From Ahaetulla prasina (Eukaryota > Chordata > Lepidosauria > Squamata > Colubridae), in the NCBI RefSeq assembly GCF_028640845.1, contig NC_080542.1:133896080-133960079 (forward strand): DNA of 64,000 bases. The letters are read 5' to 3'. The notes below the pieces were generated by a model that was given only the letters and a program-made list of their open reading frames with translations, made no database searches and was not told the DNA's origin. Shown piece after piece: positions 35,297 through 48,841 of the stretch (the first letter of the stretch is position 1; every line of letters begins with the position of its first letter). The translations under genes and the position numbers were made by a program.

Positions 35297-35300
35297 AGTA
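35080..35300. repeat. (GGAA)n-core-(AG)n composite, inverted copy
   Basis: (GGAA)n 35095-35170, core 35171-35232 (GGGCTGGATATTATCTTATA through CCTTTTGTTAG), (AG)n and then (GAAA)n to 35297. The core is the reverse complement of 29825-29886 at roughly 90% identity by eye. The outer GAGAGTTAGGGGAAGG matches the CCCTAACCCTC spacer there. Confidence 0.88.
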
Positions 35301-35900
35301 TGTACATGCAAAGAATTTAGAAGATTAATATTAAGATAAAACCAGAGCTTTTTTATTACTGGGATTTACAGATAATCAATTAGAAAAAAATTATGAAAAA
35401 ATTATTTTATATATGATAACTGCAGTAAGACTGCTATATGTACAACAATGGACAAACACTGAAATACCCACAATGGAGGAATGGATTGTAAAATGGCAAA
35501 AATAGCAGAAATAACAGAATTGACTGGTCATGGATAAAGCAACATGTACTTTTATCGAAGACTGGATTCGACTTTTTGCTGAAAATGGAAACAAATAATT
35601 GAAAAGCAGGTTGAACATTGACAGAAGGGTTCTTTGTAATATAATTTAAAAGAAAAAGTCTGTTTGAAGCTGCCACAAAGAAAATCAGAAGTCACTTCTT
35701 TAATTATCTTTTTCTTCTAACTGAAATGTTTGTTTTGCACATTTTTTTTTCTTTTTTACTTTTCTCATTTTGTTTATATGTGATTTGAGGTAGATGTTGC
35801 TGTAATGTTGATTTTAGGGTGCTGTGTTCAATGCATAAAAATAATTATGAAGATCATTCTTGGTAATAGATAAAATTCTCTTAAATATCAGGAAATATCA
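35301..35900 (+). mobile_element. L1 LINE, ORF2 C-terminal remnant
   Basis: The plus strand gives, with frameshifts, an L1 ORF2 end: LYMITAVRLLYVQQW, then EIPTMEEWIVKWQK and TFIEDWIRLFAENGNK. It parallels YLILHIITAARIAYAQKW of the L1 copies at 53.8-56.1 kb but belongs to another subfamily. Confidence 0.65.
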
Positions 35901-35904
35901 TGCA

Positions 35905-36015
35905 GAAGATAATCTTTTATTTTTGCCCTGAATAAGAATAATCTTTTATTAAGAATAAAATAATCTTTTATTAAGAATAAAAGATAATCTTTTATTTTTG
36001 CCCTGAATAATATTT
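35905..36015. repeat. short local duplication with palindromes
   Basis: GATAATCTTTTATTTTTGCC occurs twice (about 35908 and 35984), with three ATAATCTTTTATTAAGAATA-type units between. ATCTTTTATT and AATAAAAGAT are complementary, so the block can fold. Confidence 0.7.
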
Positions 36016-36394
36016 AAAATATTTTCAAGGACACCATGTCTGCAGGCTTTAAAAAGATCAACTAATTATCAAATCAATGATCATTTGGGGTAAAGTAATG
36101 AAGTATGGAAAATAACCACTTCAAATTATATAAATCATTACTGCAGAGTATTTAAAACCTGTAAGCCATTAGCAAGGAGATTTAATGTGTGGGCATTAAA
36201 TGCTTTTAGACTTCTACTTTTTGGTATCTTTTAAGAAATAGAAAATTATATTTTAATTGTTTTAATTTGTCTGAATGTGTGTATGTGTGTATATATTCAG
36301 TTTTTTTATTTTTATTTCTTCCTTAGAAGAACATTTGTCTTATATTGAAAATATTACATTTTCTTCCACAAAGTAATACATGATGGACAGTCTG
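36016..36394. other. AT-rich unique sequence
   Basis: Nothing recognised apart from a (TG)n-like patch at about 36277. Confidence 0.4.
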
Positions 36395-36610
36395 GTCTAG
36401 GGGCTAAGGTAGGAAACAGAAACCAGGAGAACATGAGTTCAAGTTCTATCTTAGGCCTGAAAGCCAGTTGGTTGCCTTTGAACCAATCACCAGAAGCTGG
36501 TGAGTTCTAGTCCTGCCTGCCTTAGGCAAGACAGCCAACTGGATGACTTTAGACCAATCACTTTCTCTCAGTCCAACTCACTCCAAAGGTTTATTGTTGA
36601 GGGGAAAATA
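36395..36610 (+). mobile_element. tRNA-SINE, partly duplicated
   Basis: A box B-like ATGAGTTCAAGTTCTATC, then CTTAGGCCTGAAAGCCAGTTGG. A second GTGAGTTCTAGTCCTGCC restarts the same section. The body ends with GTTGAGGGGAAAATAGGAGG, a word typical of squamate SINE tails. The internal repeat suggests a SINE inserted in, or recombined with, another. Confidence 0.65.
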
Positions 36611-36768
36611 GGAGGAGGAAGGTGTGCTGGATATGTTCATCACTTTGATTAAGATGATATCCATTCAGTTGTGTCTCATTCTTGGTGATTCTATAGGCCA
36701 GATCCCTCAACGTCTTCCAATCCTGCACTACCTCCATGTGTTGTTCTATGCTGTGGCTAATGTCAGCC

Positions 36769-37018
36769 CAGTGGTGAAATCCTGCCGGTTCTGTCCGGCT
36801 CACGCGAACTGGTAGTGATGGTGGCCTATGGTTTGGCAAACCGGTAGCAGCAGCAGTGCGAGGCTCCACCCACCCACCCAGATGTCGTTACTTCCTGTTT
36901 TAAACCAGGAAGTAACCCATTTTTGACCTTCTGCGCATGCGCAGAGGGTCAAAAGTGGGACCTGATGATGGCATGCGCACTTCCGAACCAGTAGGGAAGG
37001 TAAGTAGATCTCACCCCG
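36769..37018. mobile_element. hAT-type MITE, complete
   Basis: Perfect 8-bp duplication TGTCAGCC (36761-36768, 37019-37026). Left end CAGTGGTGAAATCC; right end reversed CGGGGTGAGATCTAC. The interior has palindromic TTCCTGTTTTAAACCAGGAA and TCTGCGCATGCGCAGAG. Confidence 0.9.
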
Positions 37019-37026
37019 TGTCAGCC

Positions 37027-37539
37027 TTGATGGTTTCAACTATTGTGTTCTTTGACTGCCTAATTTTTTTTTGCTTATAACTTTCCCAGACATAATTGCT
37101 TTCCCAATGAATTCCTCCAAATGACATGGCCAAACTAAGTGAAACACAGTTTGGTGATTTTTTTCTTCCTGTGACATGTCTGGTGTTATGTGCTCCAGTA
37201 CTTGCTTATTGGTCATCTTTGCTGTCCAATGAATATGCAGGAGCCTTAAGGCAGATACAAATAAATAAATGATTTTTAAAATTATTTTATTCAGAAATGT
37301 CATGAACTAGGGGCATAATAGAAAGGCTGCCATTTCAGTACAATTGTTGTCAATGAGAAATGAGCATTATATCTAGGTGGACAAGGCTACAGTAGCAACG
37401 GAAAACAAAGAAAGATCCATAAGGTGTTCTTCTTCCTTTAGAGAGAGTGCACAGCTCTGAGCAGAACTAATTTTTTTGAACCAATTTTAATTAATAATTA
37501 AGTTAATTAATTAATAATTAATAACTAATTTTAACTAAT
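37027..37539. other. unique sequence
   Basis: No gene recognised; TTAATTAATTAATAA low-complexity at about 37490-37545. Confidence 0.4.
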
Positions 37540-37652
37540 AATTAAGGGGCGTGCATAAGTGCACAAAAGTGCCTACCGTTCCTGTCCTATTGTTTCCTTT
37601 CAATATATGTTCCTGTATATAATGTTATGACAAAATAAATAAATAAATAAAA
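37540..37652 (+). mobile_element. CR1-L3-like LINE 3' tail
   Basis: GGGGCGTGCATAAGTGCACA, CCTACCGTTCCTGTCCTATTG and terminal (AATA)n, as at 2405-2600. Confidence 0.75.
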
Positions 37653-37822
37653 AAAATTCCCCAGGATTTTAAGGGTACATCACAATCTGGGATAAGACAC
37701 CAAAAGTGCAGAACAATCCTGTCCTCAGGCATCCCGAACCAAACACTAAGGAGCGTAATCATAGCTTCTAGCTTCTAGCTTCTGCTCCTGCAGGAGATAC
37801 ATACCAGGATAATGGTGTGTAT

Positions 37823-38063
37823 CAGGGGTGGTATTCACTTACCTTCGCTACTGGTTCGCAAATGTGAGTGTGTGCACGTGTGCGGACTTGCTTTGTTTGC
37901 ACACACCACCACCGCACATGCGCAGGGCCATCTGTGCATGCGCAGAGCATCAAAAATGTGGATAAATGGGACGTGATTATATCCGGGTGGGTGGGCAGAG
38001 CAACCCGCAGTCACGGCTCCTAGTTGTCCCGAACTGGATAGAACTGGCTGAATACCATCACTG
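37823..38063. mobile_element. hAT-type MITE, complete
   Basis: Ends CAGGGGTGGTATTCA and (reversed) CAGTGATGGTATTCA, with perfect duplication GTGTGTAT at 37815-37822 and 38064-38071. 241 bp. Confidence 0.92.
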
Positions 38064-38086
38064 GTGTGTATCTCCTTCCAGATCAA

Positions 38087-38174
38087 GGGTGCTCAACCTT
38101 GGTAATCTTAGGGCTTGTGGACTTCAACTCCCAGACTACCCCAGTGTTAAACTTGCTAAGGTTGGACACCCCCA
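38087..38174. mobile_element. palindromic hAT-type MITE
   Basis: GGGTGCTCAACCTTGGTAATC at the left and, reversed, GGGGTGTCCAACCTTAGCAAG at the right enclose ACTTCAACTCCCAGACTACC. No clear target duplication. Confidence 0.65.
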
Positions 38175-39105
38175 GTGTAGAATGAGAGATAGGGATACCC
38201 CGACTTATTTAATTATTTCCCAAATAATGGGATTCATTTTCATCCTGTTTCAATTGAAGTACACCCTCACATCTTCTAAACATTTATCAGAATAAATTAG
38301 TAAATTAATGGTGCAATGCTAGTGAGTTTTTGCATACTGGAAAATTCAGAATTCAGAATTAATTCATCACCTGATAGATTTGTGGAAACTATGCCAGAAA
38401 AGGTATCTTCTCATGCTATATGGACAATCGAGTCTTGCGTACCAAGTAGCTTTCAGGCTGATAAAATCTGTGCACCCTTCATTTAGGAAGTTTTGTTTCC
38501 TGGGGAAATGTTAAAAAATTATTTAGTTCTCAGGAATTAGAACTTTCTATTTCTTGAAATACTTTCTTTGATATATATAGTAAGCTCTATTTGCTAGGAC
38601 CTGTGAAGGACACCTTGAGGTTGGCAGTGACCTCTTGAACACTTGAAAATCTGTGTGCTTAGCCCTGAATCTGGCCAGTGTTTGAAATGAAAAGACATCC
38701 ATCACCTGCAGACTTGAGAAGAATAAAAAATCACTATCTTTTGTTCACAAAAGATGCCCTCCCGCAACCTAGATGTGACCTATCATCTTAAGACTAATTT
38801 ATCCCAGACAAGCTTTGATGTAGTGCTCATCTGTAACCATTAGCAACTGAGAGCAAAATAATATACTGCTGAGATAGCATTTGCAACGAAAGGGGAGAAA
38901 AATAATTTTGAGTTGATTTGCCTTTTATTTTGTAGTCTCGACAATGAGAATAACCATGAAGTCCTTGCTTACCTAAAATTACTTATCGAAGGCAACTATA
39001 GAATCGATGTGTCTGACCTAAGGAAAAACTATACAGATACACACAGCTACACACACAAAGATACATATACTGCCAGCGGGCCTGGGGAACGCAGAGCAGG
39101 ATGGA
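38175..39105. other. repeat-poor unique sequence
   Basis: No repeats or gene recognised. Compact non-repetitive composition around 38340-38800. Confidence 0.45.
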
Positions 39106-39285
39106 GTCCATTAAATGGCTCGTGTGATTTTATTTTATACTATTATATTATACTATTAATTTATTATATGATTCTCTCTTTTATTGGTTTTATTGGTTTT
39201 TTTAATATGAGGTTTTTATATTCTCTTAAGCCGCCTTGAGTCCCCATAGTGGCAACATAAATTTCCTAAAGAAATAAATAGACAT
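39106..39285 (+). mobile_element. L2-like LINE 3' end
   Basis: A short T-rich UTR, then AAGCCGCCTTGAGTCCCCAT and an AATAAATAG end. Diverged. Confidence 0.55.
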
Positions 39286-39506
39286 GCATGTCTGCAGAGA
39301 CCAAGGGGGGAAGATGGTATCACCATAGGCAGTGACATGTTATCTCACATCATTTTTGCATTAGTCACAATGTTATAGTCTGTCATGGCATCATTGTATA
39401 TATCTGTGCATCAGTATACATGCACACACAAAAGCATACACTTCTGTGCTCTCACTTCCAAGAGGCATTACTGTAAAAGTGTCCTCTGTAGCACTTTATG
39501 TGATTA

Positions 39507-39769
39507 CAGGTAGTCCTCAACTTACAACAGTTTGTTTAGTGATCTTACAGTTATGATGGCATTGGAAAAAATGATTTATGATCAGTTTTCAAACATACAA
39601 CCAATTGCAGCATCTCCATGGGCATGTGATCAAAATTCAGACATTTGGCAACTGACTCATATTTATGAGAGTTGCAATTTCCTGGGGTCATATGATTACC
39701 TTTTGGGACCTTTGACAAGCAAGAAAGAAATGTTGGGCTCGATTGTGGTCATAAATCCAGGACTACCTG
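39507..39769. mobile_element. mariner-like MITE, complete
   Basis: Left CAGGTAGTCCTCAACTTACA and right (reversed) CAGGTAGTCCTGGATTTATG, with TA on both sides (39505-39506, 39770-39771). 263 bp. Internal words such as TCAAAATTCAGACATTTGGC characterise the family. Confidence 0.88.
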
Positions 39770-39799
39770 TATATGATTACAAGTATTACATCATATGAT

Positions 39800-40415
39800 T
39801 GAGTCTGCCATCTGCACTTCTATAACTGGTTTGGTTCTGCAACCCAACAAGATAGACACAGACTTCAGAGGATAATTAGAACTTCAGAAAAAACAATTGC
39901 TACCAACCTGCCTTCCATTGAGGACCTGGATACTGCATGAGTCAAAAAGAGGGCTGTGAAAATATTTACAGACCCCTCACATCCTGGACATAAACTGTTT
40001 CAACTCCTACCCTCAAAATGACACTATAGAGCACTGCACACCAGAACAACTAGACACAAGAACAGTTTCTTTGCGAACGCCATCACTCTGCTAAACTAAT
40101 TCCTTCAACACTATCAAACTATTTACTAAGTCTGCACTAAATATTAATCTTGTCATTGTTCCTATCACCCATCTCCTCCCACTTATGACTGTATGACTGT
40201 GACTTTGTTGCTTGCATCCTTACAATTTATATTGATATTGATTGTTTCCTGATTGCTTATTTGTACCCTATGAATATTATTGAGTGTTGTACCTTATGAT
40301 TCTTGATGAAGGTATCTTTTCTTTTATGTACACTGAGAGCATATGCACCAAGACAAATTCCTTGTGTGTCCAATCCCACTTGGCCAATACAAAATTCTAT
40401 TCTATTCTATTCAAC
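39800..40415 (+). mobile_element. CR1-L3-like LINE 3' end, (AATAG)-tailed
   Basis: The degenerate ORF2 end (FYNWFGSATQQDRHRLQRII, then KIFTDPSHPGHKLFQLLPSK) is followed by a 3' UTR and the tail ACAAATTCCTTGTGTGTCCA, then CTTGGCCAATACAAAATTC and (TTCTA)n. The tail is the reverse of 23360-23630 and 28192-28515, which ties the (AATAG)n repeat to this ORF type. Confidence 0.85.
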
Positions 40416-40595
40416 TTAGAACTGAGGATAAATTTCCTGACCTTTAGAACAATTAATCAGTGGAACAACTTGCCTCCAGAAGTTGTGAATGCTCCAACAC
40501 TGGATGTTTTTAAGAAGACGTTGGATAACCATTTGTCTGAAGTGGTGTAAGTTTTCCTCCCTAAGCAGGGGGTTGGACTAGAAGACCTTCAAAGT
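40416..40595 (+). mobile_element. CR1 LINE 3' end
   Basis: LELRINFLTFRTINQWNNLP and FKKTLDNHLSEVV, a stop, and the CR1 tail CAGGGGGTTGGACTAGAAGA. It directly abuts the (TTCTA)n of the preceding LINE. Confidence 0.88.
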
Positions 40596-40727
40596 CTCTT
40601 CTCTTCTCTTCTCTTCTCTTCTCTTCTCTTCTCTTCTCTTCTCTTCTCTTCTCTTCTCTTCTCTTCTCTTCTCTTCCCTTCCCTTCCCTTCCCTTCCCTT
40701 CCCTTCCCTTCCCTTCCCTTCCCTTCT
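40596..40727. repeat. (TCTTC)n-(CCCTT)n microsatellite
   Basis: About sixteen TCTTC units pass into about eleven CCCTT units by a single base change. It starts inside the final CR1 tail word, so it was seeded by the LINE end. Confidence 0.95.
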
Positions 40728-40859
40728 ATATTAATACATACATTTATCTATTGAAAGCCAAAAAATTCAAAACCTGAGCAGGAGGACATTCATTTCTTCA
40801 TACCTATAGCCGGTTTTTGAGAAGTAGTGGGGTACCGCTAATTTTTATTTCATTTAGTA

Positions 40860-41195
40860 ATTCAGTAAAAGCTAATTTTTGATTTACAACCATAATTACA
40901 ACCAGGAGGACTGGCCTGATTTTATGTTTACTTTTTTTGTGCAGTTGGTTAAGCAAAGACAACAGTTGTAAAATGAATGTGGTGATCATTAAGCAACTCA
41001 CTGTTCAGCAAAACTTGCAAAACACAGTCATGTGACCTCAGGATGCTGTAGATGGCTGCAAACATCATTGTGTTGATGAGCACCTGAAATATGGTCATGT
41101 GACCAGGGGGAGAACCATTGGATCTTTGGATCTGGGTTGTGACTCCATTTTTTCAGGTAGGTTGCTAAGTGATCAGTTTAAGTCAATGACTACTA
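40860..41195. mobile_element. mariner-like MITE remnant
   Basis: Interior words match the family: GATCATTAAGCAACTCACTG, AAAACACAGTCATGTGACCT and GGTTGCTAAGTGATCAG. Termini are eroded. Confidence 0.55.
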
Positions 41196-41547
41196 TTAAT
41201 TCACTCAGTTGCTTATTCAGTAGCTTAATATAAAAGTCTTTTCAATGTCAGTCTCAACAACTGAAGTATATCATATAATATCTCATTATCACATCACTAT
41301 ATTCCACTTTTGGGAAGTTCATTTCTCCTGAGATTAAGTTGACCTGTACTTAGTTAGCCTTCCATAATAGGCTCAGGAGGCCTGTTCTATGGGCCTTGGA
41401 TGTGAGTGGAGCCCACAGAATCAGCTTTGCTAAGTCTTATGGAACCCTTGAGCTAAGATGGAACCTGCTTTTTGGGTTTGTTGGGGAATTTTTTAGGATT
41501 CTGCAACAATTGGGTAATTTATTTTCATTTATTTATTTCTGTATATA
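41196..41547. other. unique sequence
   Basis: No gene or repeat recognised. Confidence 0.4.
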
Positions 41548-41925
41548 GAATAGAATAACAGAGTTGGAAGGGACCTTGGAGGTCTTCTAGTCCAACCCCC
41601 TGCTTAGGGAGGAAACCGTACACCACTTCAGACAAATGGTTATCCAACATCTTCTTAAAAACTTCCTCACAATTTCTGCAAGCAAGTTGTTCCACTGATT
41701 AATTGTTCTAACTGTCAGGAAATTTATCCTTAGTTCTAAGTTGCTTCTTTCTTTGATCAATTTCCACCCATTGCTTCTTGTTCTACCCTCAGGTGCTTTG
41801 GAGAACAGCCCGACTCCCTCTTCTTTGTGGCAACCCCTGAGATATTGGAACACTGCTATCATGTCTCCCCTAGTCCTTCTTTTCATTAAACTAGACATAT
41901 ACAGTTTTTGCAACTGTTCTTCATA
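41548..41925 (-). mobile_element. CR1 LINE 3' end
   Basis: Well preserved minus-strand ORF2 end: [40 protein letters not shown] and NFLTVRTINQWNNLLAEIV, followed by a small deletion and the CR1 tail. Confidence 0.9.
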
Positions 41926-41984
41926 TGTTTTATTTATTTGTAATGATGTGAGGGCTCATAGTTATGTACTTGAGATGGGCATTT

Positions 41985-42160
41985 ATAATAAATAAATATA
42001 TATTTTGCTACTTTAGAAGTTCCCTCAAGACCCAAACTGTCCAGGCAGGACAAACCTTTGAATAAACCCCACCTGAATGCTGATTTTCCCATTTTTCTTT
42101 TCATGTCTGCAATATCCTTCATAAATATTTCCAAGTGCTTTCTCTTTTTTCTTCGAGGCC
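41985..42160. repeat. duplicated segment, copy A
   Basis: About 170 bp (from AATAAATATATATTTTGCTAC) recur at 43904-44073 with one-base differences in T-runs. On the minus strand, 42073-42172 looks like a possible exon (see findings). Confidence 0.9.
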
Positions 42161-42172
42161 ATTATTTTTACT

Positions 42173-42521
42173 CTGATTGATTGTGAGAAAAATTAGCACC
42201 TATGGTGCCGCCTTGTACAATGCTAAAAGATTTCATTATCAAAGAAATCCTATATAGCTTTACTCAGTTCATTTCTACTCGTTCAATGGCTTTGCAGATT
42301 ATTTTTAAACGCAAAAATCAATTTCAATTGTACTTTATGTTATTAGATTGTAAGCAAGGCTCTAAAAATTGTAGCTGTAAGCTTAAACAGCACAATGAAC
42401 AAAAAAATAAAAAATAAAAAATCCCAATGTTACAAATCAGTACTATTTCGAGTTTTACCAAACTGCCTAGATATTTGTAATGTTGTTTCAGCAGTGCTTG
42501 CTGTTGGCAGTCAGAAAAGTC
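42173..42521. other. unique AT-rich sequence
   Basis: Nothing recognised. Confidence 0.4.
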
Positions 42522-43781
42522 TGAGCATCAGCAGTTCAGATCTTCTGTCTTGCTTTCTGCAATACATGTTTCCCAATTCAATTTCAGGGATTTTTAAGAA
42601 AGATGTGCAGTTTTGCACAATCTCCAGGGTTTGTGGGTTGTTGTTGTTGTTGTTTTTTGCTGATGCTGTCTGCAATGATCAGTAATGCCAGCAGGAAGCG
42701 TGACAGAACCACAGTCTAGATCAGGACTTTAAGGCATAACCATTTAGATGAAGAAGACAAAATTTAGCATCCCAATAGAGTATCCACAGCATGGCAGCCT
42801 TACCTATTTCTGAATGATGTGATTTAATGCAGGTAACCTTTGAGAATGGGAAGTGTTATAAGACCTCGATATTAATTTTAGGAGTTTGTTAGAGTCTTCA
42901 TCTTCTGAATGGGTTTCTGATTCAAGACCTATCAGAGACTATGGAGGGCAAAAGGCTTGAAGTGCAGGAAGAAGAACTGCTACCATGGAAGCAGTCAGAT
43001 AAACAGGCTCTGAGTCCTTGCCCAAGGGACAAGCCGTTTCCTAGTTCACCTAGAGATGAAGATAGAGAGGCGGAAGCATGTCCAGATTTGCTAGTCTCTG
43101 TCACTGTAGCCATTACAATCAAAGTAATATCCCTAAGAGGTCTGTAAGGGGCATGCATAAGAGCATCAGCAGTTCAGATCTTCTGTCTTGCTTTCTGCAA
43201 TACATGTTTCCCAATTCAATTTCAGGGATTTTTAAGAAAGATGTGCAGTTTGCACAATCTCCAGGGTTTGTGGGTTGTTGTTGTTTTTGCTGATGCTGTC
43301 TGCAATGATCAGTAATGCCAGCAGGAAGCGTGACAGAACCACAGTCTAGATCAGGACTTTAAGGCATAACCATTTAGATGAAGAAGACAAAATTTAGCAT
43401 CCCAATAGAGTATCCACAGCATGGCAGCCTTACCTATTTCTGAATGATGTGATTTAATGCAGGTAACCTTTGAGAATGGGAAGTGTTATAAGACCTCGAT
43501 ATTAATTTTAGGAGTTTGTTAGAGTCTTCATCTTCTGAATGGGTTTCTGATTCAAGACCTATCAGAGACTATGGAGGGCAAAAGGCTTGAAGTGCAGGAA
43601 GAAGAACTGCTACCATGGAAGCAGTCAGATAAACAGGCTCTGAGTCCTTGCCCAAGGGACAAGCCGTTTCCTAGTTCACCTAGAGATGAAGATAGAGAGG
43701 CGGAAGCATGTCCAGATTTGCTAGTCTCTGTCACTGTAGCCATTACAATATCCCTAAGAGGTCTGTAAGGGGCATGCATAA
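42522..43781. repeat. two-copy tandem duplication, 639 and 621 bp
   Basis: Copy 1 is 42522-43160 and copy 2 is 43161-43781. Both start GAGCATCAGCAGTTCAGATC, and the same GAGCATCAGCAG follows copy 2 at 43782. Copy 2 lacks a few GTT units and 9 bp at CAATCAAAGTAATATC. Each copy ends in CR1-L3-like tail sequence (GGGGCATGCATAAGAGCATC). Small open frames in both copies are not recognised. Confidence 0.95.
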
Positions 43782-43903
43782 GAGCATCAGCAGGCCTACC
43801 GTCCCTGTCCTAATGTTCCCTTTAATTGTATTCACTTTATGTATGCAATTCATGCTTATACTTATATATATATATATTATCTAATATGTACTTGAATAAA
43901 TAA
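43782..43903 (+). mobile_element. CR1-L3-like LINE tail
   Basis: GGCCTACCGTCCCTGTCCTA, then an ATATATATATATTATC run and TACTTGAATAAATAAATA, completing the tail started in the duplicated unit. Confidence 0.75.
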
Positions 43904-44073
43904 ATATATATTTTGCTACTTTAGAAGTTCCCTCAAGACCCAAACTGTCCAGGCAGGACAAACCTTTGAATAAACCCCACCTGAATGCTGATTTTCCCAT
44001 TTTCTTTTCATGTCTGCAATATCCTTCATAAATATTTCCAAGTGCTTTCTCTTTTTCTTGGCCATCCGCCCTG
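43904..44073. repeat. duplicated segment, copy B
   Basis: Repeats 41985-42157, then switches at TCTTGG/CCATCC to gypsy-derived sequence. Confidence 0.9.
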
Positions 44074-44184
44074 GATTACTTTTTGAATTTTCCTGCTGTT
44101 TCCATCGAACCTGATGGCGCCGCTGGACCTCCGGGACCTCAGCTAAGTCTTGCGCCTCCCGGTTATGGTCAGCTGTGGGTTCAA
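44074..44184 (-). mobile_element. Ty3/gypsy polyprotein C-terminal fragment
   Basis: Aligns collinearly with 60186-60335: GGCCATCCGCCCTGGATTA against GGCCGTCCGGCCCTGGATTA, and GGCGCCGCTGGAC against GGCGTCGCTGGAC. On the minus strand both contain an EVQRR core in an acidic, charged stretch near the end of pol. The fragment runs directly into the (GTT)n tract, which occupies the Gln position preceding Leu in this frame. Truncated at both sides and dead. Confidence 0.8.
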
Positions 44185-47120
<2,936 letters not shown>

Positions 47121-47784
47121 CATATGCCTGTCTTTTTCACAGAGCAAGCTATTAAGAATGAAAATGAAATATTAAAAGGGCCTTTATCTTCAGTTCCTGT
47201 CTTCCACTTCTTTGACTTTCATTCATCACTGAACCACAAAATGGAGAAAGGGCCACATAAGTCTTTTCCAAATGATCAATTCTCTGCTAGAAGTTTAATT
47301 GGTAAGGAGGACTGGGAATTGAACATACCATGTTTAAGAGTTTTTTAAAAAACACTGAGGGTGTTCAGAAAGGAACAATAATTAGAAAAGAAAACAGAAG
47401 ATCAAAGTCCTTTTGCCTTCTAAATCTTGAAACCTTCTATTATTATTATATTAATACTAACTTTAAAAGATTAAATAATTCTACAGAAGGGTTAAAATGA
47501 GGAGCTTGTGTGAATGAATAGGCAAGCTCCCATTCAAAATTCTTTTCTCCTCTGTTTCTTGTGGAGAACAGTCTGAATGGGGAGTAAGTAAGTCATGCTT
47601 GCTTGAACATGATCAGAAAAGATTTCATAAGTCAATCCAAGAAGACAGAATTACAGATCATACAGGCATTTCTACCTACACTTCAGAAGAATCCCACAGT
47701 GAAGAGGAAAGTCAGGAAAAGCAAATGCATCTTTGTCCACATCCCTTGTCCACATTTTACCCTCATGTGAGCCAAATAAATAAA
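47121..47784. repeat. 0.67-kb duplicated segment, copy 1
   Basis: Starts CATATGCCTGTCTTTTTCAC, directly after (GTT)n, and ends with GAGCCAAATAAATAAA. Copies 2 and 3 are at 48842-49507 and 49928-50592. Includes a 60-codon plus-strand frame (47599-47799, LEHDQKRFHKSIQEDRITDH) repeated in each copy; I do not recognise it. Copy 1 differs by losses of A and TC near its start. Confidence 0.93.
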
Positions 47785-48436
47785 TTAGGCAGAAGTTGAT
47801 TTAAAATGAACCAGAACATGAAATTCATCCAAGTATCAGTATACACAATATAATTGTAAACTACCCGGAGTAATTAACTGAGATGGGTAGCTCCAGAAAT
47901 TGAATAAATAAATTAGGCAGAAGTTGATTTAAAATGAACCAGAACATGAAATTCATCCAAGTATCAGTATACACAATATAATTGTAAACTACCCGGAGTA
48001 ATTAACTGAGATGGGTAGCTCCAGAAATTGAATAAATAAATTAGGCAGAAGTTGATTTAAAATGAACCAGAACATGAAATTCATCCAAGTATCAGTATAC
48101 ACAATATAATTGTAAACTACCCGGAGTAATTAACTGAGATGGGTAGCTCCAGAAATTGAATAAATAAATAAATTAGGCAGAAGTTGATTTAAAATGAACC
48201 AGAACATGAAATTCATCCAAGTATCAGTATACACAATATAATTGTAAACTACCCGGAGTAATTAACTGAGATGGGTAGCTCCAGAAATTGAATAAATAAA
48301 TAAATTAGGCAGAAGTTGATTTAAAATGAACCAGAACATGAAATTCATCCAAGTATCAGTATACACAATATAATTGTAAACTACCCGGAGTAATTAACTG
48401 AGATGGGTAGCTCCAGAAATTGAATAAATAAATAAT
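47785..48436. repeat. 128-bp minisatellite, five units
   Basis: Units start TTAGGCAGAAGTTGATTTAA at 47785, 47913, 48041, 48173 and 48305. Length is 128 bp, then 132 bp after gaining an AATA. Each contains TGTAAACTACCCGGAGTAAT and GAGATGGGTAGCTCCAG followed by AATAAATAAA, which looks like an old LINE or SINE tail. Single further units lie at 48577-48704 and 49635-49762. Confidence 0.95.
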
Positions 48437-48841
48437 ATCACAGAGCTAATATCAAATGGATTTTACAGCTATGGTAGAGGAAGAGGAAAGTCAGGAAAAG
48501 CAAATGCATCTTTGTCCACATCCCTTGTCCACATCCCTTGTCCACATTTTACCCTCATGTGAGCCAAATAAATAAATTAGGCAGAAGTTGATTTAAAATG
48601 AACCAGAACATGAAATTCATCCAAGTATCAGTATACACAATATAATTGTAAACTACCCGGAGTAATTAACTGAGATGGGTAGCTCCAGAAATTGAATAAA
48701 TAAATTAGGCAGAAGTTTAGTTGTTATCATCATACTTGGGTGGGGCTCATCATAGTTTCCCACCCTAATATTATGTTGTATTTTTTACCTACACTACCAG
48801 TGTGGACTTAAGACAAAAAATAAGACCTTGGTTTTTAAATT
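48437..48841. repeat. rearranged block between copies 1 and 2
   Basis: Order: the TATCACAGAGCTAATATCAA segment, a partial copy of the GAAAAGCAAATGCATCTTTG segment with a doubled CACATCCCTTGTC, one 128-bp unit (48577-48704), then GCAGAAGTTTAGTTGTTATC linker sequence. Every piece occurs elsewhere in 47-51.7 kb. Confidence 0.85.

Noticed and set aside
47785..48436. Regularly spaced 128-bp repeat as a CRISPR-like array
   Set aside because: Units are directly adjacent with no spacers of differing sequence, and the context is vertebrate; it is a minisatellite.
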